64,000 bases of DNA, from the NCBI RefSeq assembly GCF_017982655.1, contig NZ_JABXYX010000027.1:1-64000 (forward strand). Direction: 5' to 3'. Below the pieces are notes generated by a model that did no database searches, had not been told where the DNA came from, and saw only the letters and a list, made by a program, of their open reading frames with translations. The position numbers were made by a program, and so were the translations under genes. Source of the DNA: Brasilonema sp. CT11 (GTDB lineage Bacteria > Cyanobacteriota > Cyanobacteriia > Cyanobacteriales > Nostocaceae). Shown here piece after piece: positions 8,934 through 17,226 of the stretch (its first letter is position 1; each line of letters starts with the position of its first letter).

Positions 8934-9536
8934 CTATGGGACAAGCAACTCATGATGCCAAGAATTCTCGGTGTACGAATAGCAATGCCTTTCGTGAATA
9001 CGAAGATTATCAATGTAAAGAGCTTCGATCAAGTCAGCTTTGCAGTAAAAGCCTCTCAAGTGCTGTGGAGGTGGAACTTCTTGCTCGTTTGGATATTTCG
9101 TCTTGAGATGATTTATAGATGAGAGTAGCATTTGCTGATTTTGGAGCTTTGAACCAAGTGGCTGATACTCTTGATAAAAACGGTCAAGGAGTTTGAATAA
9201 GTAAGGCGCACGCAACCAGCTTTGTTCTACAAGAGATTTCGGCATCATCTCTAACTCTCCTCGAATTCTATACTGTCGTGCTACACTAGGCCACCAGAGT
9301 AAAAGTTCATAAGCCCGATTGTGTAGGAGTTCTTGCCATTTACTGCTTTGCTCACTGCAATGAAGTTCAAACGAACGCCCAGAAATTCCATTCAGGTTCA
9401 TGACTCGCGTTCTTGCAGAATTATCAACTGCTACAGTTGCAAGAGAGCACACGGAGGCACAAACGTCATTTAAGGATAAGGCTCGTTGGCGTGAGCTAAC
9501 TATCTCTGAAATGGGGTCAATACAATCGCTGGTCAT
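8934..9536 (-). CDS. FMN-binding split-barrel protein, Alr4036-like
   Basis: A 200-residue protein resembling the pyridoxamine 5'-phosphate oxidase-like Alr4036 family. Support: LATVAVDNSARTRVMNLNGI (barrel strands), WWPSVARQYRIRGELEMMP (central strand pair), and the C-terminal FYCKADLIEALYIDNLR and HRCYSYTENSWHHELLVP-type ending. Such proteins bind FMN and may oxidise or carry flavin, but few have a proven substrate. This copy is divergent, with a shortened N-terminus, so activity is uncertain. It converges on glnA across the glnA terminator and is transcribed away from the initiator tRNA. Confidence 0.65.
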   Translation of the reverse strand: MTSDCIDPISEIVSSRQRALSLNDVCASVCSLATVAVDNSARTRVMNLNGISGRSFELHCSEQSSKWQELLHNRAYELLLWWPSVARQYRIRGELEMMPKSLVEQSWLRAPYLFKLLDRFYQEYQPLGSKLQNQQMLLSSINHLKTKYPNEQEVPPPQHLRGFYCKADLIEALYIDNLRIHERHCYSYTENSWHHELLVP

Positions 9537-9673
9537 ACTGACTGGATTTGGGCGGATGCCTGTGTGATACGAACGAGTAGATTACAAGGAGGTAAGTTGA
9601 GGTTGCATCTAGTTTGTCAAAAGCAAATCCCTACAATATTTTACAATCGTAGGGATTTACTTTATCTTTTATT

Positions 9674-9750
<77 letters not shown>

Positions 9751-9799
9751 TCGTCTCTTCGTCTTCCTCAGTATAACACCATAGTCAGAAATTTGGCAA

Positions 9800-10753
9800 C
9801 TATAAAATTGATAATTCTCCAATAACTTCTAAACGCTTGTATTTACCGAGGTTCATGAATTTTTCTGACAGGGCTTCGGCAACGCTGGGAGTAATCCAGC
9901 CCAACTGCTTAAGTAGGTGAATAGCAACGGCATACTTTGCTCGCTTTGCTCCATCCATAACTTTAATTGCCAATCCCATGCCCTCACCCAATCTGGCAAT
10001 GCACTGTACTCCTTCAGCACCAGCTTTACTGACGACATCTCCAAGGGCTAAACGCATCAGTTCTGTATCTAATTCTCCCTCTCCTGCCACCATCACAGAG
10101 TGATGCGTCATCGCACGCACAATACGCTCCATGTCCAAAGTGCTACGAGAAGCAAGCTGAGCATACAATGACGCCATTTGAGCGAGTTGCATCAAATACG
10201 TAGGTGCGCCACAGTCATCATGAGCACTGATGAATTCCTCTGCTGGCATTCGCAGCAATTCTGATACTTTGGTGAGAATCAATTGCTGCACTGGGTGTTT
10301 TCGCTGCAAGTAGTTATTTAAGGACCAATTGCATTGTTGACAAACGGCTAGCATGCCTGCGTGTTTGCCAGAGCAATTGTGTTCCAAACGACTGTACTTA
10401 CCTTCTGGAATTGGACATTGGAGTGCCGAAGGATCTACATCGGCTCGCCAAAGTATATTAAATGCCTGTCTGACTTGCTCTATTGTTCCTTTATGGGAAC
10501 TTGTCATAATCGCCAGGTCTTTATCGCTCAGGTTATAGCGCTCTATTGTTCCTGTGCTGGTTACTGCGATCGCCTGAAATGGTTTGAGCGCCGAACGGAC
10601 AAATGTTGCAGTTTCAGCGTTTCCAGCAACGGATAGCACTCGTCCTCGGTCATCACAGACGACGGCTTGGACGATATGCTTTGATTCTATAATGCCTTCA
10701 CGCAATAACCTGACTTCTAATGCGGCGGCTTGTGTTCGTTTTCCCATTGTCAT
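9800..10753 (-). CDS. Asparaginase (R. etli type, thermolabile family)
   Basis: A 317-residue member of the asparaginase II family typified by Rhizobium etli, unrelated to the E. coli enzymes. Seen in the sequence: FVRSALKPFQ (Ser-x-x-Lys), TSSHKGT (second Ser/Lys), EHNCSGKHAGML (metal Cys and Lys) and HDDCGAPTY (second Cys); these match the Ser-Lys pairs and the zinc-binding Cys known for that family. It would hydrolyse asparagine to aspartate and ammonia in the cytoplasm. It is the last gene of a minus-strand group with yqeK, rsfS and the CGLD27 gene, 97 bases after the latter; the gap holds CTTTAGTCTTTTGT-type tandem heptamers. Confidence 0.87.
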   Translation of the reverse strand: MTMGKRTQAAALEVRLLREGIIESKHIVQAVVCDDRGRVLSVAGNAETATFVRSALKPFQAIAVTSTGTIERYNLSDKDLAIMTSSHKGTIEQVRQAFNILWRADVDPSALQCPIPEGKYSRLEHNCSGKHAGMLAVCQQCNWSLNNYLQRKHPVQQLILTKVSELLRMPAEEFISAHDDCGAPTYLMQLAQMASLYAQLASRSTLDMERIVRAMTHHSVMVAGEGELDTELMRLALGDVVSKAGAEGVQCIARLGEGMGLAIKVMDGAKRAKYAVAIHLLKQLGWITPSVAEALSEKFMNLGKYKRLEVIGELSIL

Positions 10754-10850
10754 GGGTAGAAATTTACCATAATTTTGTCCTTTGTCTTTAGTCTTTTGTC
10801 TTTAGTCTTTTGTAAATAACAAATGACTCATGACTCATGACTGATGACGA

Positions 10851-11351
10851 TTACACTAGGTGCCAAACTATCGTACCAGCAACGAACAATACAGCCAAGC
10901 CAGCAAAGGTCATTTTTAACCGAGTTATAATTGGTTTTATAGAGTATGAAACAATCAGGCGATCACGTGTCAGCACTTCCTGTGGTTTCATCCAATTTTG
11001 ACCGTCATACCATCCTGACTCTTCGTAAAAGATGATTGGACTCATCAGGCGATCACGGATATAAGACCAGCCCAAATATAGCCGTGCTACTACCAGCACG
11101 ACTCCCACACTTGATCCTGCTATACTACTGATAATAAACTGTGCACTCTGCTTATGTGGCGCAAAGCTTGCTGCTGCGACTGGGAATGCCACCAACCACG
11201 ATATTCCCCAAATCCACGCTATTTTTGCGATATACTCGCGCAAATTTAAGGTACAGTCACGAAACAGCCAGGAGGATTTTAACTCTTCGTACTCATTGAG
11301 TGGTTGCTGTTCAGAGGGAACTGGGCAATTTGAGACCGAAGATTTTATCAT
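10851..11351 (-). CDS. CGLD27-like membrane protein (DUF1230)
   Basis: A 166-residue membrane protein of the green-lineage family CGLD27/DUF1230, found in cyanobacteria and plastids. Recognisable parts are the N-terminal [22 protein letters not shown], membrane segments at about 43-62, 72-92 and 143-163, and [27 protein letters not shown] between them. Plant and algal homologues have been linked to stress and metal homeostasis, but no molecular function is proven. The start overlaps the rsfS stop by 4 bases (ATGA), which shows translational coupling. Confidence 0.85.
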   Translation of the reverse strand: MIKSSVSNCPVPSEQQPLNEYEELKSSWLFRDCTLNLREYIAKIAWIWGISWLVAFPVAAASFAPHKQSAQFIISSIAGSSVGVVLVVARLYLGWSYIRDRLMSPIIFYEESGWYDGQNWMKPQEVLTRDRLIVSYSIKPIITRLKMTFAGLAVLFVAGTIVWHLV

Positions 11352-11809
11352 GTTGGTTGACCCTCACCATCTACGGAAGTTGAAAACTCGATACGTTCTG
11401 CATGTCCCCAAAACGCTTCTAGATTATAAAACTCCCGTTCTTTTGGCAACATGATGTGAACAATGACTTCCCCATAGTCTTGCGCCACCCAGGAAGCCTC
11501 AGATTTTCCTTCTACTCGCAGAGGACGCCTTTGCAATTCTTGTTTGACTTTTTCTTCAATTGCCTCGGCGATCGCTCTCACCTGTACTCTCGAATAGCCC
11601 GTCACCACCACAAAGTAATCTGCCAGGTAACACACATCTGATACCTTTAGCAGTAATATATCACCTGCTTTGCGGTCAGATGCCGCTTCGGCGACCTTCA
11701 ATGCGATCTTTCCACTCACATCGTTGGTGTCAACCTGTGGGCTTCCTACTAGATTGTTTGTCACTGCGATCGATTGTCTTGGGAAATTGCTTGGGAAATA
11801 ATCAGACAT
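11348..11809 (-). CDS. rsfS: Ribosome silencing factor RsfS (Iojap)
   Basis: A 153-residue Iojap-family protein. The family core runs from about residue 30: [37 protein letters not shown], then the conserved [14 protein letters not shown] and [28 protein letters not shown]. RsfS binds ribosomal protein L14 on the 50S subunit and blocks joining of subunits in starvation. The first 28 residues are low in conservation. It lies between yqeK (113 bases upstream) and the CGLD27 gene (4-base overlap), a common cyanobacterial arrangement. Confidence 0.93.
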   Translation of the reverse strand: MSDYFPSNFPRQSIAVTNNLVGSPQVDTNDVSGKIALKVAEAASDRKAGDILLLKVSDVCYLADYFVVVTGYSRVQVRAIAEAIEEKVKQELQRRPLRVEGKSEASWVAQDYGEVIVHIMLPKEREFYNLEAFWGHAERIEFSTSVDGEGQPT

Positions 11810-11922
11810 TAAACCTCAGCTGCTCTTTTTTTTTAACAATTTTTTACAATGACTCGTGAACTACAATTAAATTGCAACTGTGAGAATTGGTTTTTTTGAA
11901 TACTAACAAAAAAAACAGGCAT

Positions 11923-12519
11923 CTATACGCTTTTTTGTACAATCGGCTGTTTGGCTTTCCATTTTTGTAGGAACCAGTTACGTGTGAGGATGACTCGCGG
12001 ATGAACCAAACAAGAACTCTCAAGCAATAATTTGAGAGTAAAGTCACACGTCAAAGCCACAGCCTGATGAATATTTTGACGGCTAAGTTGCCTTAATGAT
12101 TGCAATTGTGGGGTATCGCCTCGTCCTGGCTCTATGCTATCAGCCAAAAACACGATAGAGCACAGCGGACTCATGCCTGGTCTACCTAAAGTGTGATTGG
12201 CAATAGCTTGTAACACGTCTTCATCGTCTACGCCGAATGTCTCTCTTGCGACGATCGCGCTTACGTCTGCATGCAACAAATGGGGATTTGCTGCCATCAC
12301 TTCGTCTACTTCCAATCCCTCTTCGTGTGCCATTTGCAAAAGTTTCTGTGGTTTAAAACATTTTGCTAAATCGTGCATTAACCCGGCGTGTGCAGCTTTT
12401 TCTCGATCCACTTTGTAATGAACTGCGAGATCCATTGCCATTTGCTCAACTCTGAGAATGTGGTTCACTCTGGGAGTTGGAACATTCTGTGTTAACCAGG
12501 TTAAGACTTTTTCGCGCAT
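11923..12519 (-). CDS. yqeK: YqeK-type HD phosphohydrolase
   Basis: A 198-residue HD-domain protein. The metal ligands are visible in RVNHILRVEQMA (first His), AGLMHDLAK (HD pair), HLLHADVSA and the NHTLGRPGMS segment, followed by FLADSIEPGR, all typical of YqeK. YqeK proteins cleave diadenosine tetraphosphate symmetrically to ADP, lowering an alarmone-like nucleotide. The ATG at 12519 follows AGAGGA. It heads the minus-strand group yqeK-rsfS-CGLD27-asparaginase; linkage of yqeK with rsfS is widespread in bacteria. Confidence 0.9.
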   Translation of the reverse strand: MREKVLTWLTQNVPTPRVNHILRVEQMAMDLAVHYKVDREKAAHAGLMHDLAKCFKPQKLLQMAHEEGLEVDEVMAANPHLLHADVSAIVARETFGVDDEDVLQAIANHTLGRPGMSPLCSIVFLADSIEPGRGDTPQLQSLRQLSRQNIHQAVALTCDFTLKLLLESSCLVHPRVILTRNWFLQKWKAKQPIVQKSV

Positions 12520-12602
12520 AAAGGCAATCCTCTGACAATGGAGGCTTGTTGCAGTAATAGAGTTGAGTGATGAATATATAACTTTATTCTAACGAAGTTT
12601 TA

Positions 12603-13904
12603 CTATCTAGATTCCTTTGGTCTGAGGAGGAGATGTTTTTGCGCAAAGGAATTGACCGGTGCCTCAGTTGTTGAACGTTGAGCTATAACTGAGTAGAACA
12701 AAGACTCGTAGCGAGTTAATGCTTGTTCAAAAGCATACTGCTCAACTGCAAATTTGCGACTATTACATCCTAAAGTATTGACTTTTTCTGGGTTCTTGTA
12801 CAAATCTAAAATCGCCTCTGCTAAAGCTTCAGGTTTTTCTGGAGGAACAACCACTCCACCACCACTTTGTTTAATAGCTCTAGCTGCTGTGCCATTACTA
12901 GGCACTGATCCTACCACTGCCCGACCACTGCCGAGCAATATTTGGATTTTCGATGGCATGTTAAAAGATATAACATTTTTCTTTTGCACCACTAAACCCA
13001 CATCAGCTGCTGCCAACAATTCTGGTAAACTTTCGCGAGGTTGAAAAGGTAGTAGCAAAACATTATCAGCACCGGATTCGGTGCAAGCCATTTGTAACCG
13101 CTGCAAACCTTTTGCTTCCCCTACGATCACAAAGGTTATATCTGGAATATGACGTAACAAAGAAGCCGCTTTGACAACAGTTTCTAAACCTTGAGTGAGG
13201 GCAATGTTGCCAGAGTATAGCACCACAAATTTACCATCTAGGTTATGAGCTACTCTAAAAGCGTTATTTTCTTTTGGCAGAGGTCGGACAAAATTGATAT
13301 CGACCCAGTTGGGAATTTGTGCAATTTTGCCAAGTGCTACACCTTTTTTTTGTAAATTTTCTACAAAACCGTCAGCAATCACACTAATTTTAGTTGCACT
13401 GTGGTAAGCGAATTTTTCTAATGCTGTTAACGCTTTAATAAGCAATTTGTTCTTCAACAATCCAACGTGTAATGCAGCGTCTGGCAATATATCTTGAAGA
13501 TTTAAGATTACAGGACATCTGAACAACCATCCCAAAAGGGCAGTTGGTAAGCAAACAGGTAACGATGGTGAAGTTGAGAGAATGACATCTGGACGCCAAC
13601 CTGCGATCGCTGGGAAAAAACTTGTAAGCACGAAGCTTGCATCTAGCAATAATCGGTCTATTAAATTAGGCTGCGGACGAATCCAAACATAACTCCGTTG
13701 GATTTGAACCCCATTCTTGTACTCACTCACAAACCACTTGCCCCGATACTTCTCGTATATCTGACGCTCAGGGTAATTCGGCATAGCAGTCACTACGCGT
13801 ACTTGATGTCCGCGCTTAACCAATCCCTCTGCTAATTCAGTCATCAGGGGAGCAATACCAATTGGTTCTGGAGAATAATTGTAAGAGTAAATCAAAATAC
13901 GCAT
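12603..13904 (-). CDS. Glycosyltransferase family 4, WcaI-like
   Basis: A 433-residue GT-B enzyme. The N-terminal domain opens with ILIYSYNYSPEPIGIAPLMTELAEGLVKRGHQV, the usual start of WcaI-like transferases of exopolysaccharide synthesis; the C-terminal nucleotide-sugar domain has VLYSGNIALTQGLETVVKA and FNMPSKIQILLGSGRAV, replacing the common E-x7-E motif with a related form. It likely moves a sugar from a nucleotide donor to a lipid-linked acceptor on the inner membrane. The initiating sugar transferase 1 kb upstream on the same strand supports a role in polysaccharide synthesis, although the gap of almost 1 kb argues against one transcript. Confidence 0.85.
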   Translation of the reverse strand: MRILIYSYNYSPEPIGIAPLMTELAEGLVKRGHQVRVVTAMPNYPERQIYEKYRGKWFVSEYKNGVQIQRSYVWIRPQPNLIDRLLLDASFVLTSFFPAIAGWRPDVILSTSPSLPVCLPTALLGWLFRCPVILNLQDILPDAALHVGLLKNKLLIKALTALEKFAYHSATKISVIADGFVENLQKKGVALGKIAQIPNWVDINFVRPLPKENNAFRVAHNLDGKFVVLYSGNIALTQGLETVVKAASLLRHIPDITFVIVGEAKGLQRLQMACTESGADNVLLLPFQPRESLPELLAAADVGLVVQKKNVISFNMPSKIQILLGSGRAVVGSVPSNGTAARAIKQSGGGVVVPPEKPEALAEAILDLYKNPEKVNTLGCNSRKFAVEQYAFEQALTRYESLFYSVIAQRSTTEAPVNSFAQKHLLLRPKESR

Positions 13905-14279
13905 AGCAAATTAGTTTGAGTCTGAATAACCCTGGTGTCTTTTCTATGACAACATTTGTTGTTAACCTTATTCCGCACTTGTGTGAGTTTATATATGCAT
14001 TTTCCCTTGAGACGTTACCAATGTTAGCCTTTATTTATTGAAGATTGAGTAAAATTTGATGCTAGTTTGTAAGAGTTGCGTTAGTATTTTTTTGCCTCAA
14101 GGATTGCTATATAAATTATCTATATCATTAAATTCACTTAAGTAGCTACGTAATTATATTTACTTATATTCTTTTCATATATAAATATGATTTACGTATA
14201 GCTTCAAGAGATTGATGACAAAAAAATCTGACATAAGTGCCAGGACATCAAAAATTGAGTGTTTAGATTTTGTGGGACG
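13905..14279. other. Intergenic, AT-rich, no gene seen
   Basis: Upstream of the glycosyltransferase; strongly AT-rich (around 14090-14200 mostly A/T). The minus-strand frame that crosses 14175-14402 has no family likeness and runs into the repeat region, so I do not call it. Confidence 0.5.
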
Positions 14280-14630
14280 GGTTTCACCCAACCCCCGTAT
14301 AAATCTGGCAGGCTTCTTTCGGACACTGCTACATTTTTCCCTTGACTGAACAGGACAACCGGGCGCGCAAAGTCGAGCCAGCGCCGTGCCCTCCTCATGC
14401 ACAGTAGCCCGTCTTAGGGTTTCACGCCACTCCCCTCAAGTCGGGAGACCCTTTCGGCAGTCGCCTGCGGAGGAGCCAGTGCGGTCTTGGGGAGCATCTG
14501 GCGTTGGAAACCCTCCCGCAGCGCTGCCTCACCCCGAGGATGGCTCCCCAAGTGGAGCAAGTGGCGTGACACGCTCTTGCAACGCGAAATTCACGCATTC
14601 GCTCATGGACTGCGTCCCACTGCGCTAATA
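14280..14630. repeat. GC-rich mosaic repeat region
   Basis: This block contrasts sharply with its AT-rich neighbours and contains the same pieces as other repeat blocks here: TCAAGTCGGGAGACCCTTTC, GGCAGTCGCC, CCCTCCCGCAGCGCTGCCTC and GGCTCCCCAAG. Related blocks lie at about 3160-3400, 6400-6505, 41315-41410 and 50460-50545. The short open frames in it are not convincing proteins. Confidence 0.55.
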
Positions 14631-14656
14631 AAATTCAAAATGTTTATGATGTAATC

Positions 14657-14749
14657 AGGGCTTACGCACGAACAACGTAACCATAGTCAGCAGCGACCTC
14701 TGGGAAGTAATCGCAACCCACTGTTTTTAGTAGCGCGTGCGTAAGTCCT
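14657..14749. repeat. 93-bp MITE-like element
   Basis: Ends are inverted 14-base copies with one mismatch: AGGGCTTACGCACG (14657-14670) and CGTGCGTAAGTCCT (14736-14749). The interior is unique and cannot encode a transposase. Ends of the form GGACTTACGCA occur on cyanobacterial insertion sequences as I remember them, so this may be a non-autonomous derivative; no clear target duplication is seen. Confidence 0.5.
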
Positions 14750-14830
14750 ACTTTTGTTAAAAATTCATCCAGCAAAATTTAGATGCGTTTGCGCTGCGCT
14801 TGTTTTCTTCTCGAACAGCTTTGAACACTC

Positions 14831-14862
14831 TTAGCTCGACAAAATCTATTTTGTCGAGCTAA
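14831..14862. terminator. Perfect 15-bp inverted repeat after the sugar transferase gene
   Basis: TTAGCTCGACAAAAT (14831-14845) and ATTTTGTCGAGCTAA (14848-14862), loop of two bases. It lies 28 bases beyond the stop of the minus-strand sugar transferase gene. There is no T-run after it on either strand, so it may protect the mRNA 3' end or be a protein site rather than a classical terminator. Confidence 0.45.
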
Positions 14863-14890
14863 TCGTTGCTTTACACCTGTAAAAATAGAT

Positions 14891-15910
14891 TTAAACAGCG
14901 CCACTGTTTTTCTTAAATAAGATGGCTACTGTTTTAAAAATTAACATCAAATCGTAGATTAAGTTCCAGTTTTTTTGATACTGTAAATCTAAACGAATGA
15001 CGTCTTCAAATTTACGGATACTAGACCGTCCATTTACTTGCCATTCTCCGGTCATTCCTGGTTTGACATCCAAACGTTGCCACTCTGGAACTTCATAGCG
15101 CTCTACTTCATCTGGTGTAGGTGGTCTGGTACCGACTAAACTCATCTCTCCTTTGAAAACATTCCAAAATTGGGGTAGTTCATCTAGGCTGCTTCGACGC
15201 AAAAAGCCTCCGATCTTGGTTATTCGTGGATCGTTGTCTATTTTGAAAAATGCTCCTTGAACCTGGTTCTGGTTTTCTAGTTCGGCTTTTTTCGCTTCTG
15301 CGTCAATATACATTGAGCGGAATTTCCAAATCAGAAAGCGTTTGCCCATCCAACCACAACGAGTTTGACTAAAGAAAATTGGACCGGGACTATCGAGTCG
15401 AATAGCCACAGCAATAGGGATAAATAAAACTCCTACAATCACCAAACCAACGAGTGATCCAACTATGTCTATAAACCGTTTCATCCAAGAACGAACAGAA
15501 GGATGTGTCGTTGGTAGTCCTTCTAATTGGCTCTTTGATGATGTTTCCCCTTGAGACTCAATAGAAAAGACTTTGTCCAGTCCTGTCAGGTTAAGTACTG
15601 ACATAACCTGAGGGGTAACATTCCGTAGTATAAATTCGATATTTTTTTCATGAGCAATTTTCAAATTACTGACCAAGGCACCTAAACCACTACTATCCAT
15701 AAAAGTCGTTTGGTGAAAGTCAATGATAATTTGTCTAGTATCGGGATTAGCTAGAGTTATCTCTTGGCAGGTTTGCTTAAAGGCTACAGCCTCAAGCACG
15801 CTCAACCGCACTGGTACCTGCACAATTGCCGTGTCATTTGAGAACGTCACCGGAAAATTTACCTCTTTGGGTTGGCTAGTCGTCATGAAACCCTGCACTT
15901 TCGTTGCCAT
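14891..15910 (-). CDS. STAS domain fused to initiating sugar transferase
   Basis: The N-terminal part (about residues 20-125) is a STAS domain, with FMDSSGLGALVSNLK carrying the conserved phosphorylatable Ser of anti-sigma antagonists. The C-terminal part (about 145-339) is a bacterial sugar transferase (WbaP/PglC type): KRFIDIVGSLVGLVIVGVLF re-entrant segment, SPGPIFFSQTRCG, FRSMYIDAE, RRSSLDELPQFWNV, VGTRPP and KPGMTGEWQVNGRS. Such enzymes attach the first sugar phosphate to undecaprenyl phosphate for exopolysaccharide. The fusion suggests regulation of polysaccharide start by a partner-switching (kinase/phosphatase) pathway. A TTG six codons upstream opens the frame; I use ATG at 15910. 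Confidence 0.88.
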   Translation of the reverse strand: MATKVQGFMTTSQPKEVNFPVTFSNDTAIVQVPVRLSVLEAVAFKQTCQEITLANPDTRQIIIDFHQTTFMDSSGLGALVSNLKIAHEKNIEFILRNVTPQVMSVLNLTGLDKVFSIESQGETSSKSQLEGLPTTHPSVRSWMKRFIDIVGSLVGLVIVGVLFIPIAVAIRLDSPGPIFFSQTRCGWMGKRFLIWKFRSMYIDAEAKKAELENQNQVQGAFFKIDNDPRITKIGGFLRRSSLDELPQFWNVFKGEMSLVGTRPPTPDEVERYEVPEWQRLDVKPGMTGEWQVNGRSSIRKFEDVIRLDLQYQKNWNLIYDLMLIFKTVAILFKKNSGAV

Positions 15911-16222
15911 GTCAATATAATCTGCCAAACATTATTTAGTCCAAGCGAATTGATAGTTACTTCAGTTGAGATTGGATATCATCAGGGACGATTCACAATA
16001 GAACAAGAAGCTAACTTAAAGTTTTAAGTGTAAAGGATGAAGTATGCCAAGAAAGAATAAAGGGTAAGAAATAAAGTATTTCATATTTTATTCTTCATTT
16101 CCTAGTTTCTGTTTCTCACTTTTGCCGTATCTTCATACTTTTTACTTAATGCTTCATACTTTTTTCGTGAAGAACATTCTTGCTTTTGTGCCAACCTAGC
16201 ACATACCTATTGCTATCATCAC

Positions 16223-17020
16223 ATGACCCTTAAGACCACTGTTACACCTACCGCACGCCTCATAGAGGTCTTTTCCGCCATACAAGGGGAAGGACTGAAT
16301 GTGGGAACACGTCAAATTTTCATTCGTTTTGCTCTTTGTGACTTGCGTTGTCACTTTTGCGATAGCGCACATACTTGGAATGCACCCGCTACTTGTAGGA
16401 TAGAGCAAACCCCTGGATTACGTGACTTTGAAATTTACTCGAATCCTGTTTCACTACCCATGTTACTAGAATGGGTTGAGCGACAAAACTTGCCTTGTCT
16501 ACACGATACCATTACCTTAACGGGTGGCGAACCACTTTTACACACCCCATTTTTGGTAGAATTTTTACCCCAAGTACGCTCACTGACAAATTTACCTGTA
16601 TACTTGGAAACAGGTGGACATCGCCCAGAACTACTGAATAGTATACTACCACTAATAGACTCTGTGGGAATGGATTTCAAAATGCCTAGTACAAGTGGCG
16701 AAAGTCGTTGGCGAGAACATGCAGAATTTCTTCAGCTGTGTTGGACATCACAAGTAGAAGTTTTTGTTAAAATCATTGTTTCTCAAACAACAAATCCGAG
16801 TGAGTTAGAACGCTCTGCCCAATTGGTATCATCTGTCAATCCATCTATCCCTGTATTTTTACAATCTGTCACGCCATTAGATGACCCTAGTGCGTTCAAA
16901 CAACTACCAGTGGTTGCTCCCTCTCCCAGTCAAGTCTTAAATTGGCAAGCTTTAATGAAGCGTTTTCTCAAGTGTGTACGTGTCGTTCCTCAAACCCATA
17001 AAATGCTGAATCAACTTTAA
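16223..17020 (+). CDS. queE: 7-carboxy-7-deazaguanine synthase (radical SAM)
   Basis: A 265-residue radical SAM enzyme of queuosine precursor synthesis. Visible: EVFSAIQGEGLNVGTRQIF and the cluster motif CDLRCHFCD (C-x3-C-x2-C), then DTITLTGGEPLLH and YLETGGHRP. It converts 6-carboxytetrahydropterin to 7-carboxy-7-deazaguanine, leading to preQ1 and queuosine in tRNA wobble positions. No other que gene is in the window. It is divergent from the sugar transferase; the 300-base gap between them is T/C-rich with imperfect CTTCATACTTTTT-type repeats near 16130-16165. Confidence 0.88.
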   Translation: MTLKTTVTPTARLIEVFSAIQGEGLNVGTRQIFIRFALCDLRCHFCDSAHTWNAPATCRIEQTPGLRDFEIYSNPVSLPMLLEWVERQNLPCLHDTITLTGGEPLLHTPFLVEFLPQVRSLTNLPVYLETGGHRPELLNSILPLIDSVGMDFKMPSTSGESRWREHAEFLQLCWTSQVEVFVKIIVSQTTNPSELERSAQLVSSVNPSIPVFLQSVTPLDDPSAFKQLPVVAPSPSQVLNWQALMKRFLKCVRVVPQTHKMLNQL

Positions 17021-17226
17021 CTTTTGAGAGTAAAAATCTAAACACGTTAGTAGTTAGTTATTAATTGTCCAACTTAACTACTAACCTTTGTGAAGATATT
17101 ATCAAGCAAAAACCTAATAGTATAAAGTTTGAATGTAAAAAAATGACATTTATAGAGAGTTAATCTGTTCTTAATACGGGAGTCAGATGCTGAAAAAAGT
17201 CATTCGTAATTCTTTTTCTCTTACAG

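Noticed and set aside
14175-14402. Two overlapping minus-strand frames and one plus frame in the GC-rich repeat block
   Set aside because: Frames exist because the repeat is GC-rich; no conserved domain.
17021-17226. Pho box before the phytase-like gene
   Set aside because: CTTAACTACTAACCT (17072-17086 region) resembles the motif only in part and lacks the regular three-unit spacing.
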